Notes: generated by a model not told the origin, from the sequence alone. Counted from the stretch's first letter, positions 24,816-34,410 are shown. The stretch is DNA of 51,232 bases from Chromatiaceae bacterium (GCA_007693535.1 REDK01000176.1:1-51232), one strand, 5' to 3'. Program-made: numbers and translations.

Positions 24816-25314
24816 AGCCACCACTGAGGCCGGCCCTGAAGCCGAACGGGCGCGCGCTGTTGGACCGATACAATCGCCTCCGGCGCCCGGCGCGGATGCG
24901 CTACCCTCAGCGGCGACGGTCGCCACCTTCGTGCGCGAGACCCTCGGCTGCGGCTGCCCCGAGGCGCTGTTCGCACGCATCGCGGCCTGCCGCCCGCAGC
25001 CCGGGCTGCTGGAACTGCGCATCGGCGGACGCCTGCTAGTGCACGTTCGGCCAGCCTCCGCTGGCGCCGAACTCGCCGGCGCGGTCCAGCATTGGACCCG
25101 CCGCGGGCTCGCCGTGCGCGACCGGCGCGGCTACCATCGCTTCCGCCTGGTACTGACCGGCCATGATCCGGCAGCCCTGGCCCAGGCCGCCGGCCCGGCC
25201 TTCGCCGCTGCCAGCACCGGCGATCAGTGCGCTCATCTGCATTGCCTGCCCGATACCGCCCTGCACGCCCTGACGCCAGCGGGCGACGGCGCCGCAATCC
25301 GGCCGGCCCCTTGA
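24796..25314 (+). CDS. Small cysteine-containing protein of unknown function
   Basis: A 172-residue protein that overlaps the DsrE-like gene by 20 bp. It has an unstructured N-terminus of about 40 residues, then a compact domain: VATFVRETLGCGCPEALFARI with a C-G-C-P motif near residue 51, LLELRIGGRLLVHVRPAS, and a C-terminal DQCAHLHCLPDTALHAL with two more cysteines and a histidine. The paired cysteines suggest metal binding or redox chemistry. I do not recognise a named family, but the FVRETLGCGCP-like start looks conserved. The true start could be later than 24796. The overlap with the exported DsrE-like gene implies co-expression. Confidence 0.68.
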   Translation: MSIYAPEATTEAGPEAERARAVGPIQSPPAPGADALPSAATVATFVRETLGCGCPEALFARIAACRPQPGLLELRIGGRLLVHVRPASAGAELAGAVQHWTRRGLAVRDRRGYHRFRLVLTGHDPAALAQAAGPAFAAASTGDQCAHLHCLPDTALHALTPAGDGAAIRPAP

Positions 25315-25351
25315 CCACCGCACCGCCATCTGCCCCACCGTAAGGCCCCCC

Positions 25352-26671
25352 ATGTCCGACGCCACGCTGTATCGAATCGGTCCGGTCGTCCTCGCGCCCG
25401 GCGTGCGCCGGCTCCACGGCTACACCTTTCTGCTCTCGGCCTTCCTGTCCATTGGCGCGATGACCTTCATCACCGCTGGCCAGACCTACATCCTCAACGC
25501 TCATCTGGGCGTCCCCCAATCGGCCCAGGGCACCATCACCGGCGACCTGGTCTTCTTCACCGAGATCGTCACCCTGCTGCTGTTCATGCCGGCCGGCATC
25601 CTGATCGATCGGATCAGCCGGCGCGGGGTCTTCGCCGTTGGCTTCCTGATGCTCGGGGTGACCTATGTGCTCTATCCACTGGCATCCGGGGTGGACTGGC
25701 TGTTCGCCTATCGGGTCTTCTACGGGATCGGCGTGGTGGCGGTGGCCGGGGCGCTCTCCACCGTCCTGGTGGACTACCCCATCGAACGCTGCCGCGGCAA
25801 GTTGGTGGCTATGGTCGGGGTACTGAGCGGCCTGGGCGTGGTGGTGATGAACCAGGGCTTCGGCTCGCTGCCGGAGGTCCTCACGCTACGCGGATTCGGC
25901 CCCCTTGAGGCTGGCCTGCTGACCCATTTGGGCGTCGCCGGGCTGTGCGTGCTCGGCGCCCTGGCGGTCCGCTTCGGGCTGCAGGCAGGGGTGCCGGTGC
26001 ATCGCGAGGAGCGCCCGTCGGTCAGTGCCCTATTCCTGAGCGGCTTCGCCCAGGCCCGCAACCCGCGCGTCCTGCTCGCCTACGCCGCCGCCTTCATTGC
26101 TCGCGGCGATCAATCCGTTAACGCCGCCTTCTTGATCCTCTGGGGCACGCTGGCCGGGCGCGCCGCAGGCATGACCGACGCCGAGGCGGTGATGAACGGC
26201 ACCCTCATCTTCGTCATCGCGCAGATCTCGGCGCTGGCCTGGGCGCCCGTGATGGGGCCGCTCCTCGATCGCATGGACCGGGTGACCGGGCTGGCCATCT
26301 GCATGGTCCTGGCCGCCATCGGTAACCTCGCCCTGGTGCTGCTCGACGACCCCTATGGCGATTATCGGCTGATCTTCTTCATCCTCCAGGGAATCGGGCA
26401 GATCAGCGTGTTCCTCGCCGCCCAATCCCTGATCGGCCAGGAGGCCCCCAGAAACCAACGTGGTTCGGTGCTCAGCGCCTTCAACATCTCCGGTGCCTTC
26501 GGCATTCTGATCATCACCGCGGTGGGCGGGCGGCTGTTCGATAGCGTCGATCCACGCGCACCCTTCGTCGTCGTCGGCGCGGTCAATCTCCTGCTGTTCC
26601 TGGCCAGCCTGCTGGTACGCCTGACCGGGCCGGCCAAACAACCGGAGGGGCGGCCACTAGCAAGCGGCTGA
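25352..26671 (+). CDS. Major facilitator superfamily transporter
   Basis: A 439-residue integral membrane protein with about twelve predicted helices, beginning FLLSAFLSIGAMTFITAGQT. An MFS signature loop lies between helices 2 and 3 (PAGILIDRISRRGVFAVGF), where the D-R-I-S-R-R-G matches the family's D-R-x-G-R-R pattern. The second half repeats the theme (GPLLDRMDRVTGLAICMVL). The substrate cannot be predicted; the loop motifs fit a drug- or metabolite-type facilitator. A ribosome-like site GTAAGG lies about 10 bp ahead of the start. It sits 37 bp after the small cysteine protein, so it may be part of the same transcription unit. Confidence 0.88.
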   Translation: MSDATLYRIGPVVLAPGVRRLHGYTFLLSAFLSIGAMTFITAGQTYILNAHLGVPQSAQGTITGDLVFFTEIVTLLLFMPAGILIDRISRRGVFAVGFLMLGVTYVLYPLASGVDWLFAYRVFYGIGVVAVAGALSTVLVDYPIERCRGKLVAMVGVLSGLGVVVMNQGFGSLPEVLTLRGFGPLEAGLLTHLGVAGLCVLGALAVRFGLQAGVPVHREERPSVSALFLSGFAQARNPRVLLAYAAAFIARGDQSVNAAFLILWGTLAGRAAGMTDAEAVMNGTLIFVIAQISALAWAPVMGPLLDRMDRVTGLAICMVLAAIGNLALVLLDDPYGDYRLIFFILQGIGQISVFLAAQSLIGQEAPRNQRGSVLSAFNISGAFGILIITAVGGRLFDSVDPRAPFVVVGAVNLLLFLASLLVRLTGPAKQPEGRPLASG

Positions 26672-26964
26672 GCGGAGCACGCCAGGGCCCGCCGCAGACG
26701 GCCGCGGCCGCGCCCACGGGGGGTGGAACAGGGTGATGGCCGAGCACCGACCGACCGGGGAACCGCGCGCGCAGACAATCGTCTCGTCTCGGCGCTATAC
26801 TCCCTTGGCAGGGCGTCGCTGTCATGTTTCGGCCGATGCAATGATTTGGGCCAGGCGCCGGTCTGCGAGGGCAACCAACTGATGACGCGCGGTGGCAGCG
26901 ACCGATCAACCCGGCATCATCAGCGACAACCATGACCGTCCCACAACCGTCCGAGGGGCCGACG

Positions 26965-27999
26965 ATGGCTGTTATCGACGTGCAAGCCCTGCTCCAGCCG
27001 GTCGCGGAGGATCAGCCCGCCGGACCTGACCTGGAGGATGATGCCGACTTCCACGCCTTGGAGCTGGCTGCCGCTGGCAGTCCCGAGCGGCGCATGGGGG
27101 ACAGCATCGTCCCCGCCGAGGAACCAGACTGGCGCGCGGCCCTGAAGCTGGCCAGCGAGTTACTTGCGCGCTCGAAGAACCTGCGCATCGCCGTCACCCT
27201 GACCCGCAGCCTGCTCGCCACCCGCGGGCTGCCAGGCCTGGCCGCTGGCCTCGAGGTTCTCGCCGGCCTGATCGATGACTTCTGGGACGACCTCTATCCC
27301 GCCCTCGACCCCGAGGATGACAACGACCCCACCGAGCGGATCAACGTCCTGCTGGCGCTAACCGACCGCGACGGCCTGCTGGCGCAGGCACGCGCTTGCC
27401 CCCTGGTGCGGTCGCGGGTCTTCGGGGTGGTTGCCTATCGGGACATCGAGATCGCCGAGAGCCGCGCCAGCCCGGCGGCAGGGGTTGCGCCGATGGAGGC
27501 CGCCGCCATCGGCGGTGCCTTCCAGGATGGCGACCTGGACGAACTGAACGCGACCAGCACGGCCGCTACCGCAGCGCTTGCCGCGCTGCGCGCCCTCAAC
27601 GACAGCCTCACCAATCGGGTCGGGACCGCGCAGACGCCGGACTTCTCCCCGCTGACCGAATTGCTCACCCACATCGGCGGCCTCCTCCAGCGTCATCTCG
27701 GCGAGCGCCAGCCAGGCACCGCCGCCCCCGCGGCGGCCGATGTGCCCGCCCTGGCAGCGGCACAACCTACGCCTTCGGTCGGAAATCAGGGACCGATCGC
27801 CTCCCGCGAGGAGGTGGTCCGCACCCTCGACCGCCTTTGTGACTACTATGCTGTGCATGAGCCATCCAGCCCGGTGCCGCTCCTGCTGCAACGCGCACGG
27901 CGCCTCGTCACTGGCAATTTTGTCGATATCGTTCGCGACCTGGCGCCGGATGCCCTGCGCGAGGTCGAACGGGTGTGCGGCCTGGAATCCTCTTCCTGA
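26965..27999 (+). CDS. tssA: Type VI secretion protein TssA (ImpA N-terminal domain)
   Basis: A 344-residue protein. The ImpA-type N-terminal domain carries IDVQALLQPVAEDQPAGPDL and PERRMGDSIVPAEEPDWR, then the helical VTLTRSLLATRGLPGLAAGL and GLIDDFWDDLYPALDPEDDNDP, which mark TssA. The C-terminal part (about 290-340) with REEVVRTLDRLCDYY and the block EPSSPVPLLLQRARRLV is the family's end segment. TssA starts and caps sheath and tube assembly at the baseplate. An ATG 11 codons upstream at 26932 is in frame; 26965 has the better ribosome site (GAGGGG). First gene of the type VI block. Confidence 0.9.
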   Translation: MAVIDVQALLQPVAEDQPAGPDLEDDADFHALELAAAGSPERRMGDSIVPAEEPDWRAALKLASELLARSKNLRIAVTLTRSLLATRGLPGLAAGLEVLAGLIDDFWDDLYPALDPEDDNDPTERINVLLALTDRDGLLAQARACPLVRSRVFGVVAYRDIEIAESRASPAAGVAPMEAAAIGGAFQDGDLDELNATSTAATAALAALRALNDSLTNRVGTAQTPDFSPLTELLTHIGGLLQRHLGERQPGTAAPAAADVPALAAAQPTPSVGNQGPIASREEVVRTLDRLCDYYAVHEPSSPVPLLLQRARRLVTGNFVDIVRDLAPDALREVERVCGLESSS

Positions 28000-28156
28000 G
28001 CTGGCCCAGCCCACCGAGCACACCGGCAACGGCGCGGTGAAACGCGCGACCACCGGCAGCCGCCCGCGGTCGGTTCCGCCGGTGTCTGCGCTGCCCTCGG
28101 TGTCCGGCATGCCTGCTGAAATTGTTCCTTTGAGATAAAGCCGGAGGAGAACCCCA

Positions 28157-28699
28157 GTGGCGAAAGAGAGCAGCCAGAAATTTATCGCCCGCAATCGTGC
28201 GCCGCGGGTCCAGATCGAGTACGACGTTGAACTCTACGGGGCCGAGAAGGCAATCCAGTTACCCTTCGTGATGGGCGTGCTTGCCGATCTGTCCGGCAAA
28301 CCGGCGGAGCCGCTGCCGCCGGTGGCCGAACGCAAACTGCTCGAGATCGACGTCGACAACTTCGACGACCGCCTGAAGGCGATGAAGCCACGGGTCGCCT
28401 TTCAGGTGCCCAACACCCTCACCGGCGAGGGCAACCTGAACGTCGAGCTGAGCTTCGAGAGCATGGACGATTTCTCGCCGGCGGCAGTGGCTCGCAAGGT
28501 GGATTCGCTGAATAAGCTGTTGCAGGCGCGCACTCAATTGTCCAACCTGCTGACCTATATGGACGGCAAGAGCGGGGCGGAAGAACTCATCGCCCGGGTC
28601 TTGCAGGACCCGACCCTGCTGCAGACCCTAGCGGCGGCGCCGAAGCCGGACGATGCGCCGGCGGCGGATACCGCGGCCGCAGCGACGGAGGAGAAGTAA
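28157..28699 (+). CDS. tssB: Type VI secretion contractile sheath small subunit TssB
   Basis: A 180-residue protein that pairs with TssC to form the contractile sheath. Family blocks: SQKFIARNRAPRVQIEYDVE, then LPFVMGVLADLSGKP, LEIDVDNFDDRLKAMKPRVAF, and DFSPAAVARKVDSLNKLLQAR. The start is a GTG at 28157 with an excellent GGAGGAGA site upstream; no ATG is available at the family start. It ends with an alanine-rich tail. It precedes tssC by one base, as usual for the pair. The interval of about 160 bp between tssA and tssB has no gene. Confidence 0.96.
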   Translation: MAKESSQKFIARNRAPRVQIEYDVELYGAEKAIQLPFVMGVLADLSGKPAEPLPPVAERKLLEIDVDNFDDRLKAMKPRVAFQVPNTLTGEGNLNVELSFESMDDFSPAAVARKVDSLNKLLQARTQLSNLLTYMDGKSGAEELIARVLQDPTLLQTLAAAPKPDDAPAADTAAAATEEK

Positions 28700-28700
28700 G

Positions 28701-30215
28701 ATGGCCGAGCCGCAACCGCAAACCGAGGCCCAGGGCGAGGCCCAGGGCGAGGCGCAGGTCGCCACTGCCGAGGCCGGCGGCTTCGCCGCACTGCTGCAGC
28801 AGGAGTTCAAGCCGCGGACCGACCGCGCCCGCGAGGCGGTGGAGACCGCAGTCCAGACCCTGGCCTCCCAGGCCCTCGAACAGAGCGCGCTGATCTCCGA
28901 TGACGCCATTCGCACCATCGAGGCGATCATCGCTCAGATCGACTACAAACTCACCGAGCAGGTCAATCACATCCTGCATCATGCCGACTTCCAGCAACTG
29001 GAGGGGAGTTGGCGTGGCCTGCACTATCTCGTCAACAATACCGAGACCGACGAGATGCTCAAGATCCGGGTCATGAACATCTCCAAGAAGGAGCTGCACA
29101 AGAGCCTCAAGAAGTTCAAGGGCACGGCCTGGGATCAGAGCCCGCTGTTCCGTAAGATCTATACCGATGAATACAGCATGTTCGGCGGCGAGCCGTTCGG
29201 CTGCGTCGTCGGCGACTATTACTTCGATCACAGCCCATCCGACGTCGATCTGCTCAGTCAAATGGCGCAGATCTCGGCTGCCGCCCATACCCCGTTCATC
29301 GCTGCGGCCGATCCCGGCGTGATGGGGATGGAGTCCTGGCAGGAACTGAGCAACCCGCGCGACCTGACCAAGATCTTCCAGACCCCAGAGTACGCCGCCT
29401 GGAAGTCCCTGCGCGAGTCGGAGGACGCGCGCTACCTTGGCTTGGCCATGCCGCGCTTCCTCGCCCGCCTGCCCTATGGGGCCAAGACCGATCCGGTCGA
29501 GGAATTCGACTTCGAGGAAGAGACCGGGCGCGGCGACCACAGCCGCTACACCTGGGCCAATTCCGCCTATGCGATGGCGGTCAACATCAACCGCGCCTTC
29601 AAGCTGTATGGCTGGTGCTCGCGTATCCGCGGGGTGGAGTCGGGAGGCGCAGTTGAGGGTTTACCGGTGCACACCTTCCCCACCGACGACGGCGGGGTGG
29701 ACATGAAGTGCCCGACCGAGATCGCCATCGACGACCGCCGCGAGGCAGAACTCGCCAAGAACGGCTTCATGCCACTGATGCACAAGAAGAACACCGACTT
29801 TGCGGCATTCATCGGGGCACAGTCGCTGCAGAAGCCGTTCGAGTACGATGATCCCGACGCCACCGCCAACGCCAACCTCGCCGCACGCCTGCCGTACCTG
29901 TTCGCGGTGTGCCGCTTCGCCCACTATCTGAAGTCGATCGTGCGCGACAAGATCGGCTCCTTCAAGGAGCGCGAGGACATGGAGCGGTGGCTCAACAACT
30001 GGATCAACAAGTACGTCGAGCCCAACCCCGCCAACGCCTCCGAGGACGACAAGGCCCGCAAGCCGCTGGCCGCCGCCCAGGTCGAGGTCAATGAGGTCGA
30101 GGGTAATCCCGGTTATTACAGCTCCACCTTCTACCTACGGCCACATTACCAACTGGAGGGTCTGAGCGTGTCCCTGCGGCTGGTCTCGAAACTGCCATCA
30201 CAGAAGGGCGGGTGA
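28701..30215 (+). CDS. tssC: Type VI secretion contractile sheath large subunit TssC
   Basis: A 504-residue protein of the EvpB/ImpC family, partner of TssB in the sheath. Family features: QLEGSWRGLHYLVNNTETDE with IRVMNISKKEL, VVGDYYFDHSPSDVDLL, and later RYLGLAMPRFLARLPYGAKT. The C-terminus has the block REDMERWLNNWINKYV and NPGYYSSTFYLRPHYQLEGL, with the SVSLRLVSKLP end. The N-terminus has three short QGEAQ-like repeats, an unusual low-complexity start. The start at 28701 is preceded by GGAGAAGTAAG. The TssB-TssC intergenic is one base, so the stoichiometric subunits are co-translated. Confidence 0.96.
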   Translation: MAEPQPQTEAQGEAQGEAQVATAEAGGFAALLQQEFKPRTDRAREAVETAVQTLASQALEQSALISDDAIRTIEAIIAQIDYKLTEQVNHILHHADFQQLEGSWRGLHYLVNNTETDEMLKIRVMNISKKELHKSLKKFKGTAWDQSPLFRKIYTDEYSMFGGEPFGCVVGDYYFDHSPSDVDLLSQMAQISAAAHTPFIAAADPGVMGMESWQELSNPRDLTKIFQTPEYAAWKSLRESEDARYLGLAMPRFLARLPYGAKTDPVEEFDFEEETGRGDHSRYTWANSAYAMAVNINRAFKLYGWCSRIRGVESGGAVEGLPVHTFPTDDGGVDMKCPTEIAIDDRREAELAKNGFMPLMHKKNTDFAAFIGAQSLQKPFEYDDPDATANANLAARLPYLFAVCRFAHYLKSIVRDKIGSFKEREDMERWLNNWINKYVEPNPANASEDDKARKPLAAAQVEVNEVEGNPGYYSSTFYLRPHYQLEGLSVSLRLVSKLPSQKGG

Positions 30216-30370
30216 ATCAACTGTGCGGCACCGGCGGTGGTGGCGCGGCCGCCGGGGTACTCTGATCAGGGCGCGCCAGTGGCTAAGCCGCATCCGAGCG
30301 GCAACAAGGTGCGAACCACGACCTGGTCCGCGTGTTGAACAAGTCTCCGATTGAACCGAGGTGACAGAGC

Positions 30371-30859
30371 ATGTCTGTTGACATTTTCCTCAAGATCGAA
30401 GGAATCGACGGTGAGAGCACCGACGACAAGCACCAGAAATGGATCGAGGTGCTGAGCTTCTCGCACGGGGTCTCGCAGCCGGTCTCCGGTGCCAGTGCCA
30501 GCGGTGGTCGTACCGGCGGGCGCGCGGACTTCACCGACGCCTCCCTAGTCAAGACCGTGGACAACGCAAGCCCGGACCTGAACATCTATTGTGCCAAGGG
30601 CCAGCACATCCCGAAGATCGAGGTGGAGTTCTGCCTCGCCACCGGCGACAAGCACAACTTCCTGAAGTACACCATGGAGAACTGCATCATCAGTTCGGTC
30701 GGCGTCAGCGGCTCCGCCGGCGGCGAGATCAAGCCCTCGGAGAGCCTGACGTTCGCCTACGGCAAGATCAAATGGGAGTACACCCCAATCGATCACACCG
30801 GCAAGGCCGGCTCGGCCACCGCCCGCTCCTGGGATCTGGAGGCCAACAAGCAGACCTGA
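30371..30859 (+). CDS. hcp: Type VI secretion tube protein Hcp
   Basis: A 162-residue Hcp1-family protein that stacks as hexameric rings to form the inner tube. Blocks: SVDIFLKIEGIDGESTDDKH, then IEVLSFSHGVSQPVSG, GRADFTDASLVKTVDNASP, IYCAKGQHIPKIEVEFC, and SLTFAYGKIKWEYTP. It starts at 30371 with a GAGGTGA ribosome site. The 155-bp gap after tssC holds a GC-rich hairpin at 30231-30255, so hcp may have its own expression level, as often seen. Full length, no VgrG adjacent. Confidence 0.96.
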   Translation: MSVDIFLKIEGIDGESTDDKHQKWIEVLSFSHGVSQPVSGASASGGRTGGRADFTDASLVKTVDNASPDLNIYCAKGQHIPKIEVEFCLATGDKHNFLKYTMENCIISSVGVSGSAGGEIKPSESLTFAYGKIKWEYTPIDHTGKAGSATARSWDLEANKQT

Positions 30860-30942
30860 GCGGTCGGCACCTTCTGACTCGCTATCAACCGCGGCACCGG
30901 GCGCCCTGGCACCCGGCCATCCGCCTCCCCGGGAGGTTGTCC

Positions 30943-31800
30943 ATGACCGCCGAAGAGGCCCTCAAAGCAGGCGATCCGGACGCGGCCCTGGCCGACCTGA
31001 CCGCCCGGGTCCGACGCGCGCCGGCCGATCCCCGGCTGCGCGTCTTTCTCTTTCAACTCCTGGCCGTGCTCGGGCAATGGGAGCGGGCACTAGCCCAGCT
31101 CAACGTGGCCGGCGAACTGGATGCCGGCAGCCTCGGCATGGTCAATACCTATCGCGACGCACTGCGCTGCGAGGCATTGCGAGAGGCGGTCTTCACCGGT
31201 GCGCGCGAACCCTTGTTGATGGGTGAGCCGGCCGACTGGATGGCTTGGCTGCTGCAGGCCCTCAAGCTCGACGCCCAGGGCGCCCCGGAGCAGGCCCAGG
31301 GCCTGCGCGAACGTGCCCTGGAGGCCGCCCCAGCCACCCCGGGGCGTATCGACGGCACCGACTTCGCCTGGATCGGCGATGCCGACACGCGCTTGGGGCC
31401 AATGCTCGAGGCGATCATTCAGGGCCGCTACTTCTGGGTTCCATTCCATTTGATCCGGGCGCTGCAGCTGGAGGCCCCCAGCGATCTGCGCGATCTGGTC
31501 TGGGCACCAGCCTATCTGACCTGGGCCAATGGCGGCGAGACCGTGGCCCTGTTGCCGGCCCGTTACCCCGGGACCACCGCGAGCAGCGACGGGCGGTTGC
31601 GCCTGGCGCGGCTGACCGACTGGGTCGAGCGCGACGCCGGCCTGTTCACTGGCCTGGGCCAGCGCCTGCTGGTCACCGATGTGGACGAGTATCCGCTGCT
31701 CGGCATCCGCGCACTCGAACTCACGGTCCCTGCAGCAGAAGCGGCCGCCGCTGCCACCTCCGGGGAGGCCGCGGACACTGACAACCCGATCGACCCCTGA
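30943..31800 (+). CDS. tagJ: Type VI accessory protein TagJ (ImpE family)
   Basis: A 285-residue ImpE-family protein. The N-terminal TPR-like region (about 1-60) has EALKAGDPDAALADLTARVR, then PADPRLRVFLFQLLAVLGQW, and the ImpE domain has DFAWIGDADTRLGPMLEAII with GRYFWVPFHLIRALQL. TagJ/ImpE binds the sheath and can help ClpV recycle it. The gene lies between hcp and tssE, as in several type VI clusters that carry it. The start at 30943 has a GGGAGG ribosome site about eight bases upstream. The C-terminal 30 residues are alanine-rich and variable. Confidence 0.92.
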   Translation: MTAEEALKAGDPDAALADLTARVRRAPADPRLRVFLFQLLAVLGQWERALAQLNVAGELDAGSLGMVNTYRDALRCEALREAVFTGAREPLLMGEPADWMAWLLQALKLDAQGAPEQAQGLRERALEAAPATPGRIDGTDFAWIGDADTRLGPMLEAIIQGRYFWVPFHLIRALQLEAPSDLRDLVWAPAYLTWANGGETVALLPARYPGTTASSDGRLRLARLTDWVERDAGLFTGLGQRLLVTDVDEYPLLGIRALELTVPAAEAAAAATSGEAADTDNPIDP

Positions 31801-31898
31801 GACCGCACCCGCCCACCGGCAGCCCCGCCCACAGGCAGCTCCGCCAAGCGCCATGCGGACTGCCCGCCCAGGCCGACACATCGCCGAGCAGCTTCATC

Positions 31899-32405
31899 AT
31901 GGCTGAATTGACCCCCAGGGAGCGGCTGCAGCCGTCCCTGCTCGATCGTCTCACCGATCAGCATCCGCAGCGTCAGGAGGAGTCCCGCGACGAGCGGGTC
32001 CTCTCGCCCCGGCAGCTCAAGGCCAGCGTGATCCGCGACCTGCAATGGCTGTTCAACTGTTGCGATCTGGACTCGGTGCAGCCGCTGGCCGCCTATCCGG
32101 AGGTGCTCTCCTCGGTGGTCAATTACGGGCTGCCCGACCTCGCCGGGCGGAACCTCTCCGGAATCGATCTACTGACCCTCGAGCGCGAACTGCGCCAGGC
32201 GATCCTGCGCTACGAGCCGCGCATCCTGCGCCAAGGCCTGCAGATCCGGGTATTGTTGGACGATTCGCAGATGAGCACCAACGCGATCCGCTTCGACATC
32301 GAGGGCGAACTCTGGGGCAATCCGATGCCTCAACGGCTCTATCTGCGCACCAGCCTAGATCTGGAAAACGGCGAGGTCCGGGTGAACGATGCCGCGGGCC
32401 GCTGA
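31899..32405 (+). CDS. tssE: Type VI secretion baseplate protein TssE
   Basis: A 168-residue gp25-like protein that links the baseplate to the sheath. The N-terminus has LTPRERLQPSLLDRLTD, then SPRQLKASVIRDLQWLFNC. The GpW/Gp25 domain follows: YPEVLSSVVNYGLPDLAGRN and LLTLERELRQAILRYEPRI, with LWGNPMPQRLYLRTSLDLE at the end. The pattern Y-G-L-P-D with the E-P-R-I segment is diagnostic for TssE. It is followed by tssF after 55 bp. Confidence 0.94.
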   Translation: MAELTPRERLQPSLLDRLTDQHPQRQEESRDERVLSPRQLKASVIRDLQWLFNCCDLDSVQPLAAYPEVLSSVVNYGLPDLAGRNLSGIDLLTLERELRQAILRYEPRILRQGLQIRVLLDDSQMSTNAIRFDIEGELWGNPMPQRLYLRTSLDLENGEVRVNDAAGR

Positions 32406-32460
32406 AGCCGCGTCGCTGTCCACTCCGTGGCTGGCCCGCTATTCACCCGCGTGACCCGAG

Positions 32461-34410
32461 ATGGACCCACGTCTACTCAGCTACTACAACCGCGAACTGG
32501 CCCATCTGCGCGAGGTGGGCGGCGAGTTTGCGGCCGAATTTCCTAAGGTTGCCGCCCGCCTCGGGCTGACCGCTTTCGAATGCGCCGATCCCTATGTCGA
32601 GCGCCTGCTGGAAGGCTTCGCCTTCCTCGCCGCCCGCGTCCAGCTCAAGATCGATGCCGAATTCCCGACCTTCACCCAGCACATGCTGGAGCTGGTCTAT
32701 CCCCATTATCTGGCCCCCACCCCGTCGATGACCGTGGTGGCCCTGCAACCGAACCTGAGCGAGGGCGCCCTCGCCGCCGGCTTTCCGGTACCGCGCGGCA
32801 CCGCGCTGCGGGGCAACCTGGGCAAGGACGACCAGACCCCATGCGAATACCGCACCGCGCATGAGGTCCGCCTATGGCCACTGGAATTGACCCAGGCCGA
32901 ATACTTTCGGCACACCGGACCGGTGGCCAAGACCGATCTCGCGGTCTTGGCCCGCAGTCAGGCCGGTATCCGCCTGCGCCTGCGGGCCAGCGCCGGGCTG
33001 CGGCTGAATCAGATCGCCCTCGACGAACTGGTCCTGTTCCTGCAGGGGGCCGATCAACTCCCCTTTCACCTCTACGAGGCGCTGCTGGCCAATCCGGTGG
33101 CGCTGCTGGTGCAGCCGACCACCCGTCCGCTGCCCTGGCTCGAGGTCCTGCCCGGCAGCGCCCTGCGCCCGCTCGGCTTCGACGATCACGAGGCGCTGCT
33201 GCCCTATGCCCCGAACTCCTTTCAGGGCTATCGTAATCTGCATGAATACTTCGCGTTTCCGCAGCGGTTTCTATTCCTGTCCCTCGGCGGGCTGGCGCCG
33301 GCTCTGCGGCGGGTGGACAGCCCCGAGGTGGATCTGATCATCCTGTTACCACGGCCTGCCCCGGCCCTCGACGGCGTGCTGCGCACCGATCATTTCGCGC
33401 TGCATTGCACCCCGGCCATCAACCTGTTTCCTCGTCGCTTCGACCGCATCCATCTCAATGACGGCGGCCCCGACTATCACGTGGTCCCGGACCGCACGCG
33501 ACCACTGGACTTCGAGGTCTATCGCCTCGACAGCGTCACCGGTATCGGCGCCGCGAGCACCGAAACGCGCGAGTTCCATCCCTTCTACAAGGCCATCGGC
33601 CAGTATGCCCAGGGCAACCGCGAGGGCCTGCCGAGCTATTTCAGCGTCCACCGCGTCCCGCGCCAGCTCTCCAGCAAGCAGCGTCGTCGTGGCCATCGCT
33701 CCAGCTATCTCGGCAGCGAGGTCTTCGTGAACCTAGTCGATGCGGCCGATGCGCCCTGGTCACAATCACTGCGCCAGCTCTCCCTGACCGGGTTGTGTAC
33801 CAATCGCGATCTGCCCCTGGCCCTGCCGGTGGGAATCGGGGCCAGCGACTTCTCGGTCGATTGCGGTGCACCGATCGCCGCGGTACGGGTCTGCGCCGGC
33901 CCCACCCGCCCGCTGCCGTCGCATGCCCAGGGCGACACCGCCTGGCGCCTGTTGAGCCATCTGTCGCTGAATTACCTGTCGATCGCCGACAGCGATGGTG
34001 CGGGCGGTGCCGCTTTGCGGGCCGCGCGTGGCGCCGACACCGACAGCGAGACCCTGGCCAGCGCCCATACCGGTGCCGGCGCCCTGCGCGAACTGCTGGC
34101 CCTTTACACCGATCTCACCTCGCCCGAGCTGCGCCGCCAGCTAGAGGGCATCCGCGCCGTGACTTCCGAGTCCATCACCCGACGCCTGCCCGGGGTACGT
34201 CCGGTCACCTATGCGCGTGGACTGGCGATCACGCTCGACTGCGACGAGGCCGCCTTCGAGGGCACTGGCAGCTTCCTGCTCGGCGCCGTGCTGGCCCGCT
34301 TCTTTGCCCGTTATTGCTCGATCAACAGCTTTACCGAGACCCACCTGCGCACCGATCGCGGGGAGATCATGCGCTGGCCGGCCCAGCTCGGTCGCCGTCC
34401 AGTGCTCTGA
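32461..34410 (+). CDS. tssF: Type VI secretion baseplate protein TssF
   Basis: A 649-residue VasA/ImpG-family protein that forms the baseplate wedge with TssG. The start DPRLLSYYNRELAHLREVGG is the classic TssF N-terminus. It continues with EFPKVAARLGLTAFECADPY, VERLLEGFAFLAARVQLKID, and HMLELVYPHYLAPTPSM. Later blocks include FDRIHLNDGGPDYHVVPDRT and ALPVGIGASDFSVDCGAP. It ends near TETHLRTDRGEIMRWP. Length and order fit a complete protein. In other clusters tssG follows immediately; here a 440-bp gap with a mobile element intervenes. Confidence 0.95.
   Translation: MDPRLLSYYNRELAHLREVGGEFAAEFPKVAARLGLTAFECADPYVERLLEGFAFLAARVQLKIDAEFPTFTQHMLELVYPHYLAPTPSMTVVALQPNLSEGALAAGFPVPRGTALRGNLGKDDQTPCEYRTAHEVRLWPLELTQAEYFRHTGPVAKTDLAVLARSQAGIRLRLRASAGLRLNQIALDELVLFLQGADQLPFHLYEALLANPVALLVQPTTRPLPWLEVLPGSALRPLGFDDHEALLPYAPNSFQGYRNLHEYFAFPQRFLFLSLGGLAPALRRVDSPEVDLIILLPRPAPALDGVLRTDHFALHCTPAINLFPRRFDRIHLNDGGPDYHVVPDRTRPLDFEVYRLDSVTGIGAASTETREFHPFYKAIGQYAQGNREGLPSYFSVHRVPRQLSSKQRRRGHRSSYLGSEVFVNLVDAADAPWSQSLRQLSLTGLCTNRDLPLALPVGIGASDFSVDCGAPIAAVRVCAGPTRPLPSHAQGDTAWRLLSHLSLNYLSIADSDGAGGAALRAARGADTDSETLASAHTGAGALRELLALYTDLTSPELRRQLEGIRAVTSESITRRLPGVRPVTYARGLAITLDCDEAAFEGTGSFLLGAVLARFFARYCSINSFTETHLRTDRGEIMRWPAQLGRRPVL

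Noticed and set aside
26805-26825. Sigma-54-like promoter ahead of tssA (TTGGCA followed by GCGTCGCT)
   Set aside because: The GG and GC elements are one base too close together and the -12 element is poor.
30231-30255. CCGGCGG...CCGCCGG hairpin between tssC and hcp as a terminator
   Set aside because: There is no U tract and the loop is long; it is just as likely a chance feature of GC-rich DNA.
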